Shown here piece after piece: positions 26,613 to 35,453 of a DNA stretch of 64,000 nt. Numbering within the stretch: the stretch's first letter is position 1; each line of letters begins with the position of its first letter. The notes beneath the pieces are model-generated. The model made no database searches, was not told the DNA's origin, and was given only the letters and a program-made list of their open reading frames with translations. Position numbers and translations under genes: made by a program. The stretch comes from Prolixibacter bellariivorans ATCC BAA-1284 (GTDB lineage Bacteria > Bacteroidota > Bacteroidia > Bacteroidales > Prolixibacteraceae): the NCBI RefSeq assembly GCF_000621705.1, contig NZ_JHXO01000001.1, positions 669,613 to 733,612 of the forward strand, read 5' to 3'.

Positions 26613-26655
26613 AGGGCGCGGGGTGATCTTGAGCAATTACCTTGCGCCCGTTTTT
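26613..26655 (+). terminator. Terminator after the epimerase gene
   Basis: GGGCGC near 26613 pairs with GCGCCC near 26645, followed by G and five T. It ends the amidase-NlpC-epimerase unit. Confidence 0.65.
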
Positions 26656-26663
26656 ATATCTTT
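26629..26663 (+). promoter_or_regulatory. Candidate promoter of the transglutaminase-like gene
   Basis: TATCTTTA at about 26656-26663 resembles the Bacteroidota -7 element TAnnTTTG, with a TTGA about 20 bp upstream as a weak -33. It overlaps the preceding terminator and lies about 22 bp before the chosen ATG at 26686, which supports that start. Confidence 0.4.
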
Positions 26664-26685
26664 AAGTGGATTAAACCGAAACGTT

Positions 26686-28110
26686 ATGCAAAAACTTCTT
26701 TTCCTGTTGATATGGGTCGTGGTTGCCTGCGCATGCCAGACTCCTAAAAAGCGGATCATCGGAGTGAATGATCTGAAGCAGATGGTTGATGAAGGTCAGT
26801 TTAAGAAAGCGGCTACTCAAATTGACTCGTTGGTTCAGTCCGGCTCCCTTACGGGAAAAGATTCGGCAGATGCGGTTTACCTGAAAGATTTGATGCATCG
26901 AATTAAATTGGACTTTTCGAAAAACGAAGAGCAGGTCCGCAATGAGCTGAAACGTTACTATCCATCGCTGACGGACAGTCAGATGAACGCATGGGAAGAA
27001 ACGGGTGCGTTGGAGATGCGTCTCATTAACGGACAAAAGCGTTTCTTCCGGAATGCAGTTCCAAATCTCTTTCGTATCGATTCGACCGAAGCGAAAGTGA
27101 AGCTAAAAGTGGATGGCCCCAGCGTGGATGAACTGGATGAGTTTTGTAAGGTATACGACAAAAAAATAGTGGATTCACCCAAGCCACTGACCAAGCATTT
27201 TGAGTTTACTTACACCATTACGGTCAAGCCGAATGCGGTCCCCTGCGGGCAGGTGGTACGATGCTGGTTGCCTTTTCCACGTATCTCAGAGCCGAGGCAG
27301 GATGACGTGAAGCTGATTTCTACTTCACAAAAGGATTTTCAGTTGGCAGTGAACAAAGACAACCTGCAACGCTCGTTGTACATGGAGCAGTTTGCCCGGC
27401 AGGATTCGCCGGTGGTGTTCAGCTACAAGGCTTCGTTTGCGACCCATACGCAATTGGTTTCGCTCAATCCGGCGGAAGCCGAACCGTATGATACCACCAG
27501 TGCGCTATACCGGAACTATACGGCTCAGCGACCACCGCAAATTCTTTTCACTGATGATATCCGGAAAATGACTAACCAGATTGTAGGCGACGAAACCAAT
27601 CCTATTGTGAAAGCAAGAAAGATATTCAACTGGATCGATAGCAACGTTCCGTGGGCAAGTGCCCTCGAATATTCCACGTTCGATAACATTCCCGAATACG
27701 TGCTGAAGTATCGCCATGGTGATTGTGGAATGCAGACATTGCTGTTCATGACCATGGTGCGGTATGCCGGCGTTCCGGCAAAGTGGCAGAGCGGCTGGAT
27801 GCTTCATCCTGGAGAATTGAATCTGCATGACTGGTGCCAGGTGTATTTCAAAGGTATCGGTTGGGTGCCGGTTGACCAGTCATTCGGACGGTTGGACGTG
27901 TCAAATGACGCAGTGCGGAATTTCTACTTTGGAGGTTATGACGGTTACCGGATGATTGTGAATGATGGATTCAGTCAGCCATTTACGCCAGCGAAGGAAT
28001 ATCCTCGCAGTGAACCGATCGATTTCCAACGTGGTGAAGTGGAATGGAGTGGCGGCAATTTATACTTCGATCAATGGAACTATCACATGGATATCAAAGA
28101 GGTGAAGTAG
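26686..28110 (+). CDS. Transglutaminase-like (papain-fold) lipoprotein
   Basis: A 474-residue lipoprotein if started at ATG 26686; the frame extends upstream to 26623 but that part overlaps the terminator and promoter and hides the signal peptide. The lipobox is in VVACACQ (Cys near 14-16). The C-terminal transglutaminase-like domain shows a complete triad: Cys in RHGDCGMQ (C347), His in NLHDWCQVYF (H381) and Asp in PVDQSFG (D397). Such proteins are often peptidases or peptide transferases. Its position right after the peptidoglycan peptide genes suggests work on peptides, but it has its own promoter and the activity is not known. Confidence 0.8.
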   Translation: MQKLLFLLIWVVVACACQTPKKRIIGVNDLKQMVDEGQFKKAATQIDSLVQSGSLTGKDSADAVYLKDLMHRIKLDFSKNEEQVRNELKRYYPSLTDSQMNAWEETGALEMRLINGQKRFFRNAVPNLFRIDSTEAKVKLKVDGPSVDELDEFCKVYDKKIVDSPKPLTKHFEFTYTITVKPNAVPCGQVVRCWLPFPRISEPRQDDVKLISTSQKDFQLAVNKDNLQRSLYMEQFARQDSPVVFSYKASFATHTQLVSLNPAEAEPYDTTSALYRNYTAQRPPQILFTDDIRKMTNQIVGDETNPIVKARKIFNWIDSNVPWASALEYSTFDNIPEYVLKYRHGDCGMQTLLFMTMVRYAGVPAKWQSGWMLHPGELNLHDWCQVYFKGIGWVPVDQSFGRLDVSNDAVRNFYFGGYDGYRMIVNDGFSQPFTPAKEYPRSEPIDFQRGEVEWSGGNLYFDQWNYHMDIKEVK

Positions 28111-28449
28111 CGGAAGCGAGAAATGGAGAAAGGGAGATGGAATGAACCATAATGGCATCTCCCACCTGACAATGTCGTGAGACCTGTCAGCGTGCAGAAA
28201 CGTATCCCTGTCGGTGGTGGCAGACCCCTACAGGGGTTGAACAGAGGTCATTTATTCATCACCTTCGGTAAAAAACCGACTCAGACTGAAGGTCTGAAAT
28301 CCCACAGCCCGGGGCAACGCCCCGGGTAAAGAAAGATAGTACGGATGGAAGCCTGAAGGGCTTCAACCATTCCATTCTTGCGTCGTACATCCGTTTGATA
28401 CATCGTGTTTCTAACAATATGCATTCCGGAGGAATTACCCCCCAAAACC
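28111..28449. repeat. Intergenic hairpin mosaic, field 1
   Basis: Gene-free spacer between convergent genes. It contains short hairpins such as CCCGGGGCAACGCCCCGGG (28307-28325 region) and GAAGCCTGAAGGGCTTC (near 28350). The stretch from about 28282 to 28370 matches 35093-35178 almost base for base. No ORF with coding character is seen. Confidence 0.75.
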
Positions 28450-31116
28450 CTAATAACTCACCTTCACCGACAACGAAAACGTCCGGGCACGCGGGTACAT
28501 GTAATTATCCACCCCACCGGCCAGTTCCGGGTCCTGTCCTTTGTATCCGCTAATCACAAACGCATTTTGAACGTTCGCAGCCACATGGAGATTGAACTGA
28601 CTCCCCGAGACGTGGTCGAACGTTCTTCCCAAACTGATGTAATCCATCCGGAAGAAACCCGCATTCTGCACGTAATAATCGGAATAAGCATAGGGGTTGT
28701 CGAAATGCGAATCATTCACCGAGCGGGAAATGTTCCGGAAGAACCCCGGAGCACTGTAAATATTCAGGTAGGCGCTCTCCTCATCCACGTTGTTGTATAC
28801 GTAGTTCCCCAATTGCAGACGTCCGGAGAAGGATAAATCCCATTCATGGTGTCGCAGTGACGACGAAAGGCCCATCATCACGTTTGGAGCGACGTGCTTG
28901 TAGTGGTACCGATTGTCAAGATTTCCCCCGTTGGTCTCATTTCCGTTGGCATCCAGGAAAACTCCTTCTACGGGCTGCCCCTTGCTGTCATACACCTGGC
29001 GAAGAACATAGAATGAGTTGGTCGGATACCCAACCGTCTGAACGCGCATATAAGGGTCGGAGTTCGTATACGAAAGCCCGTCGTAACTGCCGAGTAGTGC
29101 CCCGGTGGCCTCGTATACCGAAACCTCGCTGTTCAAATCATTAATTTTGTTGTTGTTGAACGAAGCATTGGCGTTGATCTGCCATTGCCATTCATTGTTC
29201 GAAATAATGGGAGCGCTGAGGGTCAATTCAATGCCGCTGTTCCTGATTTTCCCGCCGTTGGTCATCACATAATTCCCAAAACTACCACCGGTTGGAGTTA
29301 TCATCTTGAGGTACAAATCATCGCTGATTTTGGAGTAGAATTCCACAGAGCCCTGAATCCGGCTTTGGGTCAGGGCAAAATCAAATCCTACTTCACTGGA
29401 ACTGACACGGGCATGCTTAATATCCGGGTCAACAGTATAATTCACGAAGCCGGGAATGGGCCAATGAGCACCCGTCGTGCCAAAACCTGCGGTGAAATCG
29501 AGCTTCGAAAAAGTCTGACTGTTTTTCAGGAAGGGTTCTTCTTTTAGGTGGTAACGAAAGGCTCCCAGTATCGATAGATGGTTTCGGTTCTTATCGTTAT
29601 AAAAGGAAAACCCATCCTGCCGCACCGAAACATTGAATGCATATTTATTGAGGTGGGAATAATTCACCCTCACGTACTTCGAGTGCTGATTATCCTTCAT
29701 GGAATAATCATATGTTCCAATGGTGTAAGTCGCATCCGCTGTGGTTCTGCTAAAATGGTCGGTGTAGGTGTGACGGTAGGAGGAATAGCCGGCCGTTGCA
29801 TCCAGCGTGTTAGCCCCTTCCCCGAACGATTTCCGGTAGTTCAGGTACAGATCCGTCTCCTGGTTCTTAAACGTTTCATCGTTAAGTCTGATTTCACCGG
29901 CTCCGTAGTTTTGGATGGTCCAGGCTGCTGTCGCGTCGGTCATCGTGTGGTCCTTGTTGTCGGTATGGTCCATTCCGTAATTGAGTACCACATGCATATC
30001 GGGCAGGAAATGCAACCGGTAGTCCACTTTGATATTTCCAATGAGCCGGTTTCGCTTGATTTCGTCATTCTTCTGATTCAGCAGCGCCACCGGATTCGAG
30101 GGATACACCGACGACAGTTGTGCCGATGGATCTTGCCAGGTATAATAGCCTCCGTACGGACTGCCATCCTTTACGGGACGAGTTGGGTCGAAGGTAACGG
30201 CGTTCTTCACGGCATTGGGGTCAGCAACCCGGTTGTTACTGAAAATCCCATGGGCATTCAGGTCAATCGAGAGTTGATGATCGAAGAACTCGGGATTGAC
30301 AGATAACCCGGCCGTGGTGCGGTCGTACAACGACGTTTTCACAATGCCGTTCTGATGTGTATTGCCCAGCGAAAGGCGGAAAGGCACGGTGTTGCCGTTG
30401 CCCGAAACGCTCACATGATGGTCCTGCACGGTAGCCGTCCGGTAAATCTCTTTTTGCCAATCGGTATTAGCTTCTCCGGCCGAAAGCGAAACACCTGGGA
30501 TGTAATAGTAATTCGAATAGAAGTTGTCGACCAGACCGCGGAACTCATCGCCCGAGAAGACCGGTACTTTTTTAGGCAGCACCGACAAGCCAAACTGACC
30601 GCTGTAACTTACTCTCAGCTTATCGCCGCCTCGTTTGGTGGTGATGATGACAGCACCATTGGCGGCCCGTTCTCCATAAATGGCTACGGCTGATGTGCTT
30701 TTCAATACCCTGATACCGGCAATGTCGTTGGGATTGATGTCGGGTGGAATGGTTCCCAGCGCCATGCCATCCACCACGACCAACGGAGCACTGTTAGTAA
30801 ACAGCGACGTTTCGCCCCGGTTAACAATGGTAAAGCCGGTGCCGGGAGCACCGCTGTTCGATGTGATTTGCAATCCGGCTACTTTTCCCAGGATGAGCGC
30901 CCAGGGCGACACGACATAACCTTTATTGAAGTCGGCCGAATCCAACGACACCGCCGAACCGGTAACATCACGCTGGCTAAGCAACGTTTGCGATGGTTTG
31001 GGTATAACAATAGTCGTATCATTAACGGTCGGGTCGCTTTCCGGTTGTCCGTTCACCGGAAGAAAAGTAAGAAGCTGGAGGCAAATACCCAGTAAGAGAA
31101 TGGTTTGTTTGTTCAT
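28450..31116 (-). CDS. SusC-like TonB-dependent receptor without SusD partner
   Basis: An 888-residue outer-membrane receptor with signal peptide 1-23. The carboxypeptidase-like domain and TonB box normally found in SusC are missing or very short; the plug starts soon after ([17 protein letters not shown], about 72-88; [27 protein letters not shown] motif near 140-163, shown here in part). A full barrel follows and ends with LSVKVSY. The plug closely resembles that of the receptor at 16382-19402. No susD gene is adjacent. It faces the transglutaminase gene across a repeat field and is probably an independent transcription unit. Substrate unknown. Confidence 0.85.
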   Translation of the reverse strand: MNKQTILLLGICLQLLTFLPVNGQPESDPTVNDTTIVIPKPSQTLLSQRDVTGSAVSLDSADFNKGYVVSPWALILGKVAGLQITSNSGAPGTGFTIVNRGETSLFTNSAPLVVVDGMALGTIPPDINPNDIAGIRVLKSTSAVAIYGERAANGAVIITTKRGGDKLRVSYSGQFGLSVLPKKVPVFSGDEFRGLVDNFYSNYYYIPGVSLSAGEANTDWQKEIYRTATVQDHHVSVSGNGNTVPFRLSLGNTHQNGIVKTSLYDRTTAGLSVNPEFFDHQLSIDLNAHGIFSNNRVADPNAVKNAVTFDPTRPVKDGSPYGGYYTWQDPSAQLSSVYPSNPVALLNQKNDEIKRNRLIGNIKVDYRLHFLPDMHVVLNYGMDHTDNKDHTMTDATAAWTIQNYGAGEIRLNDETFKNQETDLYLNYRKSFGEGANTLDATAGYSSYRHTYTDHFSRTTADATYTIGTYDYSMKDNQHSKYVRVNYSHLNKYAFNVSVRQDGFSFYNDKNRNHLSILGAFRYHLKEEPFLKNSQTFSKLDFTAGFGTTGAHWPIPGFVNYTVDPDIKHARVSSSEVGFDFALTQSRIQGSVEFYSKISDDLYLKMITPTGGSFGNYVMTNGGKIRNSGIELTLSAPIISNNEWQWQINANASFNNNKINDLNSEVSVYEATGALLGSYDGLSYTNSDPYMRVQTVGYPTNSFYVLRQVYDSKGQPVEGVFLDANGNETNGGNLDNRYHYKHVAPNVMMGLSSSLRHHEWDLSFSGRLQLGNYVYNNVDEESAYLNIYSAPGFFRNISRSVNDSHFDNPYAYSDYYVQNAGFFRMDYISLGRTFDHVSGSQFNLHVAANVQNAFVISGYKGQDPELAGGVDNYMYPRARTFSLSVKVSY

Positions 31117-31235
31117 GGGTTTGTTGGTTGGAATTAGGGATAACGATTGGTATTAAGAAATATAGGGCATGTTCAAACTCCCCCCTATTAAGTTCCTGTA
31201 TAGGTTATTGAGTTTTGCTCTTCTCTAATCATCTT

Positions 31236-32045
31236 TTAGTGTTTCTTACTTCCTGATTTTTCTATCAAATCACTAATAAAATCAATTGTTTTCTCTGCTT
31301 GTTCTTTGGTAAAAGCAACATCTCGATGTGCAGCACTATTTCTCATTCCTCTAATATCTTGAATAAAGGGAATGTCTTTCTCCTCAATAACTTCGAGTTT
31401 CATTGCTCCTTCAATTAAATCTTGAAAATGGAATCGGCGTACCCTTAAATCACTTTTGCTAATCATTCTGTATAAATGAACCTCTAAAACCTTAAATGCT
31501 TCTAGTATAGATTGTGAAAAATATCCGTCAGTATAGAGTTTTCTGGCTGTATCAAGGTCTTTTATTTCTTCCTCTTCTAATTCCTCAATTGCTTTATCTT
31601 TTCTTGCTTTCAATACTCTATGTGAGAAGTAACCTGAGAAGAAACTAGAAATCAATGTAAGTATTATTGAAATTATTACGCTTAATATATTTGAGGTTCC
31701 TCGAAGATTTCCAATTGAATTAATCAGATTTTTGCCTAAATAACTCAAGCCTATTATGAATGGGGAAAATAAGATCAGAACAAATATTGTGTAAGCTATC
31801 AGTATTACATAATTAAATCCTTTCCAATTACCAAGCCTTGTTTTATTAAGGACGCTTTCGACAGTGTAAAGATAGATTGAGAATAAGAATCCAATCACAA
31901 TAACGAAAAAGTATTGAGAGAGGTTAAAATCAACAAAACCTAGGTCAATTGTAATGGCTTTTAATTCGTCCTTAAATGCGCTAAAAGAAATTACAATCGT
32001 AATAAACCCGATTAAAATCTCATATTTATCTTTTAATTTCTCCAT
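31236..32045 (-). CDS. Membrane protein with C-terminal HEPN-like domain
   Basis: A 269-residue protein with four likely membrane segments (about 11-24, 44-64, 79-100, 119-141), a charged linker (KAIEELEEEEIKDLD, 151-165) and a helical soluble C-terminus. The C-terminal part carries R-N-S-A-A-H (235-240), which matches the RX4H ribonuclease motif of HEPN domains. It is downstream of the AbiH gene on the same strand (56 bp), and both are much more AT-rich than their surroundings. The pair looks horizontally acquired and defence-like: AbiH could sense or trigger, HEPN could cut RNA at the membrane. That division of work is inference. Confidence 0.6.
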   Translation of the reverse strand: MEKLKDKYEILIGFITIVISFSAFKDELKAITIDLGFVDFNLSQYFFVIVIGFLFSIYLYTVESVLNKTRLGNWKGFNYVILIAYTIFVLILFSPFIIGLSYLGKNLINSIGNLRGTSNILSVIISIILTLISSFFSGYFSHRVLKARKDKAIEELEEEEIKDLDTARKLYTDGYFSQSILEAFKVLEVHLYRMISKSDLRVRRFHFQDLIEGAMKLEVIEEKDIPFIQDIRGMRNSAAHRDVAFTKEQAEKTIDFISDLIEKSGSKKH

Positions 32046-32101
32046 AGTTGCATTGTCTTGCCCTGAAATTGTGATGCAGTATGCTGAATGTTAGTAGGGG
32101 C

Positions 32102-33172
32102 TTATTTTTTTATTTGAGGCATCTCCCTAAGATTGTCAAATGAAACTACTTTGCTTAAGAACTCCACTTTGTTTTTGAAGTGTCTTGATATTTCATACTT
32201 CTTTTCCTCAAAATCAGATTGATTATGATAAAATATTTTGATTTTTTTACAGTGGGTATGTTCAAAAATCTGTTTAAATAGAGTCCTATCTGATACTCCG
32301 CAAGAATGGCCATAAATGTGTATCTGAAAATCATCCAGATTTATAAAATGAATAAGCTTTGAATATTTATCATTATCCAAGTACTTAAATGATTTTATTT
32401 TTTTCAAAGCTTCATTGTTATATTCATCTTCAAGGGTTGTGTATTTCGGTGAAGTATCGTCACCAAACCCAAAGATTGGATTATCATCTAAAGTACCATG
32501 AATATGGATAATGTTTCCATTTTGATTATACTTTGTTAGCGTGCTTGTGTAATTAAAGTTTAGAAAGAGATTGCTTTTGGGATGTTCTAATCTTGGTTGT
32601 ACTTTTTCTCCTTCATAAATACTTTCACTGAATAAATTCTCGTATTCCTCATTTATATCATTTTTCTCAAGGAACTCCCTTTCTTGGTCTTTTAAATATT
32701 TTATCAAAATATCTTGAAGATAATCGAGCTCTTCATTTAATTTCTTTATTTCAGCATGTTTATGCGAGTCTAAGTCAATTCTTTCTGCATTACTTTTGTT
32801 TGTTTTCTCAATTATATGGAATAGTTCATTAAAATACTCCGTCTCTATATCTGCCCAGTTTAATGTTAAAATCTTTTTAAAGATTGCTTTGAAGAATTTT
32901 GATTTAAACACCATAGATGCATCATCTGGACCATTGGAAGTGTTTTTATCAATCTTCTTAAATATTGATAGTGCAGTTTCGTTTGAATAGTTTAAATCAT
33001 TTTTATCAAAGTAATCAGAAGAGCGTCTGATTGTCAAAAGTTTGTCTTCATAACTGCCGTTCATTAATTTGCTCCAAACTTTGGATAAATAATGTAAAAC
33101 AAAATGCTTGCAAGAAGTTTCTAGACCATGTGCAAGATCAAATCCATTACCAATAATAATTAATCTATTCAT
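32102..33172 (-). CDS. AbiH family abortive-infection protein
   Basis: A 356-residue protein that starts with the AbiH signature NRLIIIGNGFDLAHGL (2-17). Other family features are NFNYTSTL and HIHGTL in the middle and YGHSCGVSDRTLFKQIF toward the C-terminus. AbiH was described in Lactococcus as a phage abortive-infection factor; its mechanism is not settled. Base composition is strongly AT-rich compared with flanking genes. It is upstream of a membrane HEPN-like gene and likely co-transcribed. No mobile-element gene is visible nearby, but dispersed repeats flank the region. Confidence 0.85.
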   Translation of the reverse strand: MNRLIIIGNGFDLAHGLETSCKHFVLHYLSKVWSKLMNGSYEDKLLTIRRSSDYFDKNDLNYSNETALSIFKKIDKNTSNGPDDASMVFKSKFFKAIFKKILTLNWADIETEYFNELFHIIEKTNKSNAERIDLDSHKHAEIKKLNEELDYLQDILIKYLKDQEREFLEKNDINEEYENLFSESIYEGEKVQPRLEHPKSNLFLNFNYTSTLTKYNQNGNIIHIHGTLDDNPIFGFGDDTSPKYTTLEDEYNNEALKKIKSFKYLDNDKYSKLIHFINLDDFQIHIYGHSCGVSDRTLFKQIFEHTHCKKIKIFYHNQSDFEEKKYEISRHFKNKVEFLSKVVSFDNLREMPQIKK

Positions 33173-33673
33173 TTTTTCAACTTAAGATATTCGCTCTTAT
33201 GATTGCGTGTTAACGTACTTGCAACCTATAGCGACCTATTTCTTAATAATTCTTTCAGTGATAAAACGCAAGAAAGCCAGATATGTCTTCATTTCTGCCG
33301 GTTTTAAGGTCTCCTAAAATTAATCATTTGTCCCTTCTCATAGTTATCTGTTAGCACATTTCTTCGAAAAGTTATTCACCGCCGTAAGATGGTAAATGGC
33401 AGTAAATCCATACGATAGAGCACAAATGCTATCCAAAACCTGCTCATAAACATAAGAAACCTTTCGTATGAATTTTGTAAATTAAGCTATCGTTTTGAAA
33501 TAGACAGACTCCCAAACATGAGTAGTATTTAATTTTTCGAACATACGGTTTCGGCCCAAACCAAGCAAAAAGCAAGTAGAAATTTTCCCCGGCCAGGCGC
33601 ATTCGCTCCCTGAACGGGAAAACTATTTTCTACCCATCAATAAATCAATTATTAACTTTTAAAACGTAATGTT
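33173..33673. other. AT-rich spacer without gene
   Basis: This 500-bp stretch contains no credible ORF. It separates the divergent AbiH gene and the hypothetical gene at 33674. The segment near 33430-33470 (CCTGCTCATAAACATAAGAAAC) resembles 55900-55925, so another dispersed repeat may be present. An imperfect inverted repeat lies at about 33574-33642 (AGAAATTTTCCCC ... GGGAAAACTATTTTCT). Confidence 0.5.
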
Positions 33674-34237
33674 ATGGCTAAAGTTGGAGATAACATGGTA
33701 ACCACCGGTCTCAGTGGAAAACTGGGAAATTTACTCGTCTTCCGTAACCGCAACGGAAAAACCTATGTCGCGAAAGCGCCTCGCGAGCGCACCGGCGAAC
33801 CGTCGGAGGCACAAAAACAGCATCAGGCAAAATTTCAGCAAGCAATAATCTATGGCCGCGGAGCCATTGCCGACCCGGCTACCAAGGCGGCTTACCAGGC
33901 CTCGGCCGAAGGTGGACAAACCGCATTCAACGTAGCCGTAGCCGACTTCTTCAATGCACCCCACATCGATGAGGTGGATGTCAGCAACTACACCGGTCAG
34001 CCCGGCAGCTTCATCCGCATCCGCGCCGTCGATGATTTCAACATCGCAGAAGTAACCGTTACCATTCAAAATGGCGACAGCAGCGAGGTCGAAAGTGGGG
34101 CTGCTCAACCCGAAGATGGTATGATTTGGTGGCGTTATACCGCTACCGCCAACAACGAATCGCTGGAGGGCGATAAAATCATCATCCGGGTATCGGATGT
34201 GCCCGGAAACATTACGGAAGAGGAAAAGGGACTTTAA
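33674..34237 (+). CDS. Hypothetical Bacteroidota protein
   Basis: A 187-residue soluble protein without signal peptide. The N-terminus (GLSGKLGNLLVFRNRNGKTY, 14-33) recalls small Bacteroidota proteins whose N-terminus reads like GGFSGKVGNVVG, a group of unknown function. The C-terminal half is beta-rich (IRIRAVDDFNIAEVTVTIQNG). It is a single-gene unit closed by a strong terminator at 34259. GC content is again like the core genome. I cannot give a function. Confidence 0.65.
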   Translation: MAKVGDNMVTTGLSGKLGNLLVFRNRNGKTYVAKAPRERTGEPSEAQKQHQAKFQQAIIYGRGAIADPATKAAYQASAEGGQTAFNVAVADFFNAPHIDEVDVSNYTGQPGSFIRIRAVDDFNIAEVTVTIQNGDSSEVESGAAQPEDGMIWWRYTATANNESLEGDKIIIRVSDVPGNITEEEKGL

Positions 34238-34258
34238 TCCAACCATTTCTGAATGATG

Positions 34259-34286
34259 AAAGGGAGGGCGCGGCTCTCCCTTTTTT
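34259..34286 (+). terminator. Terminator of the hypothetical gene
   Basis: AAAGGGAG (34259-34266) pairs with CTCCCTTT (34276-34283); three more T follow. Located about 20 bp after the stop codon. Confidence 0.85.
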
Positions 34287-35399
34287 ATGAGAAATAGGTA
34301 GCCATCAAAAAAAGTGGGGACTTTTTCTCAATTTTTTGACACCATCACGTGAGTATAGGAGCAGTATAGGATGAGTATGGGATGAGTATAGGATAAGCAG
34401 AGAAGAAAACACCCGAAAACAGCATCCCCATCACACCCTGTCGGTGGTCGTAAACCCCGACAGTGGTTCAGACAAAACGCCCACAACACACTCACAGCTC
34501 TGTCGACGCTGTCAGGTTCGGAAGATTGGGCTAAAGCCCTTTAATACTTTGGCATCTATCATCCCATGGCTGAAGCCATGGGCAATTGAATCAAAAAAGA
34601 TTTTTCCTAACAGAGAATATTGAATTGCCCCCGACTGAAGTCGGGGGAACAAGAATAGCGAACCTTCTTCCGGCTTTAGCCAAATCTTTTAATCATCATT
34701 ATCCTGAAGAGATGAATTATTCATAACCTATGTTAAAACCGGACTCAGGCCGAAGGTCCGAAATCCCAAAATCGCCGATAGGCGATATGTGTGCGCAGCA
34801 ACGTCAGGAGGCTCGAAACAAGTTTTTCTACTCATCCCAACCCTTCTCTAACCGTAGAGAAGGGCTCACGGCACTGCGAATTTGCAAGGCATCATTTCCA
34901 AAAACAACCTATTTATTCCTACCGGAAAGAAAAAAAATACAAACGTTGATGTGGCCACTAATCCCGGCCCCTCTTTACTTGTAGAGAGGGGCAATTCGGA
35001 CGTAGTCCGGATGGGGTGAGTAGATAAAAAACGGTCATTGAGTGGTACTCACCCTGACAGGTTTGTCGACGCTGTCAGGTGTAAATCTCAGGCCGAAGGT
35101 CTGAAATCCCACAGCCCGGGGCAACGCCCCGGGAAAAGGACGATGAAGCACATGGAAGCCTGAAGGGCTTCAACCAATTGAACTGGATATTGGAAAGAGC
35201 GTGCCAGCCCTACAGGCTGGTTGTTCATATCATACGCGTTTGTCTTGGGGCGTTGCCCCAAGTTCTGAAATTGGAGCCCTTCAGGCTCAAAGATTGGGCT
35301 TTAGCCAAATCTTTTAATCGCTCATCAATTCCGACTACCATCCTTCCGGGATGATATTTCATGCCTTTAAAACACATCAGGAAAACTTTTCTATACCTA
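34287..35399. repeat. Intergenic hairpin mosaic, field 2 (about 1.1 kb, no gene)
   Basis: The spacer is filled with short perfect hairpins of unrelated sequence, for example CCCATGGCTGAAGCCATGGG (about 34564), CCCCCGACTGAAGTCGGGGG (about 34629), CCCGGGGCAACGCCCCGGG (about 35115), CCAGCCCTACAGGCTGG (about 35204) and CTTGGGGCGTTGCCCCAAG (about 35245). Part of it (35093-35178) repeats field 1; 35200-35320 is the inverted copy of 56405-56523; 34812-35030 is a second dispersed repeat. The long ORF at 34730-34984 crosses these repeats and is not coding. Confidence 0.85.
34812..35030 (+). repeat. Dispersed 220-bp repeat, copy A
   Basis: Nearly the same as 58377-58592: shared blocks are TCTACTCATCCCAACCCTTC, GCGAATTTGCAAGGCATCAT, TTTACTTGTAGAGAGGGGCA and CCGGATGGGGTGAGTAGAT, in the same order and spacing. 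The end CTACTCATCCC and the end GGGGTGAGTAG are inverted, so the unit has terminal inverted repeats. A fragment of one end occurs at 51063-51107. Confidence 0.85.
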
Positions 35400-35450
35400 T
35401 ATGACCATGCAGTCATATTTTTATCCTACCTTTATGACCAAGCAGTCACA
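35400..35450 (+). promoter_or_regulatory. Two TetR operators flanking the regulator's promoter
   Basis: TATGAC-N6-GTCATA at 35400-35417 is a perfect inverted repeat; TATGAC-N6-GTCACA at 35433-35450 has one mismatch. The N6 centres are CATGCA and CAAGCA. The two sites are 33 bp apart, about three helical turns. Between them is a -7-like element TACCTTTA (35427-35434). This is a standard autoregulation layout and supports the ATG at 35454. Confidence 0.7.
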
Positions 35451-35453
35451 ATT

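Noticed and set aside
29578..30306. 242-codon plus-strand ORF opposite the orphan SusC-like receptor
   Set aside because: No motif or signal; the receptor on the minus strand is continuous and recognisable.
34730..34984. 84-codon plus-strand ORF
   Set aside because: It spans the 220-bp repeat and hairpins; the other repeat copy is not open in the same frame.
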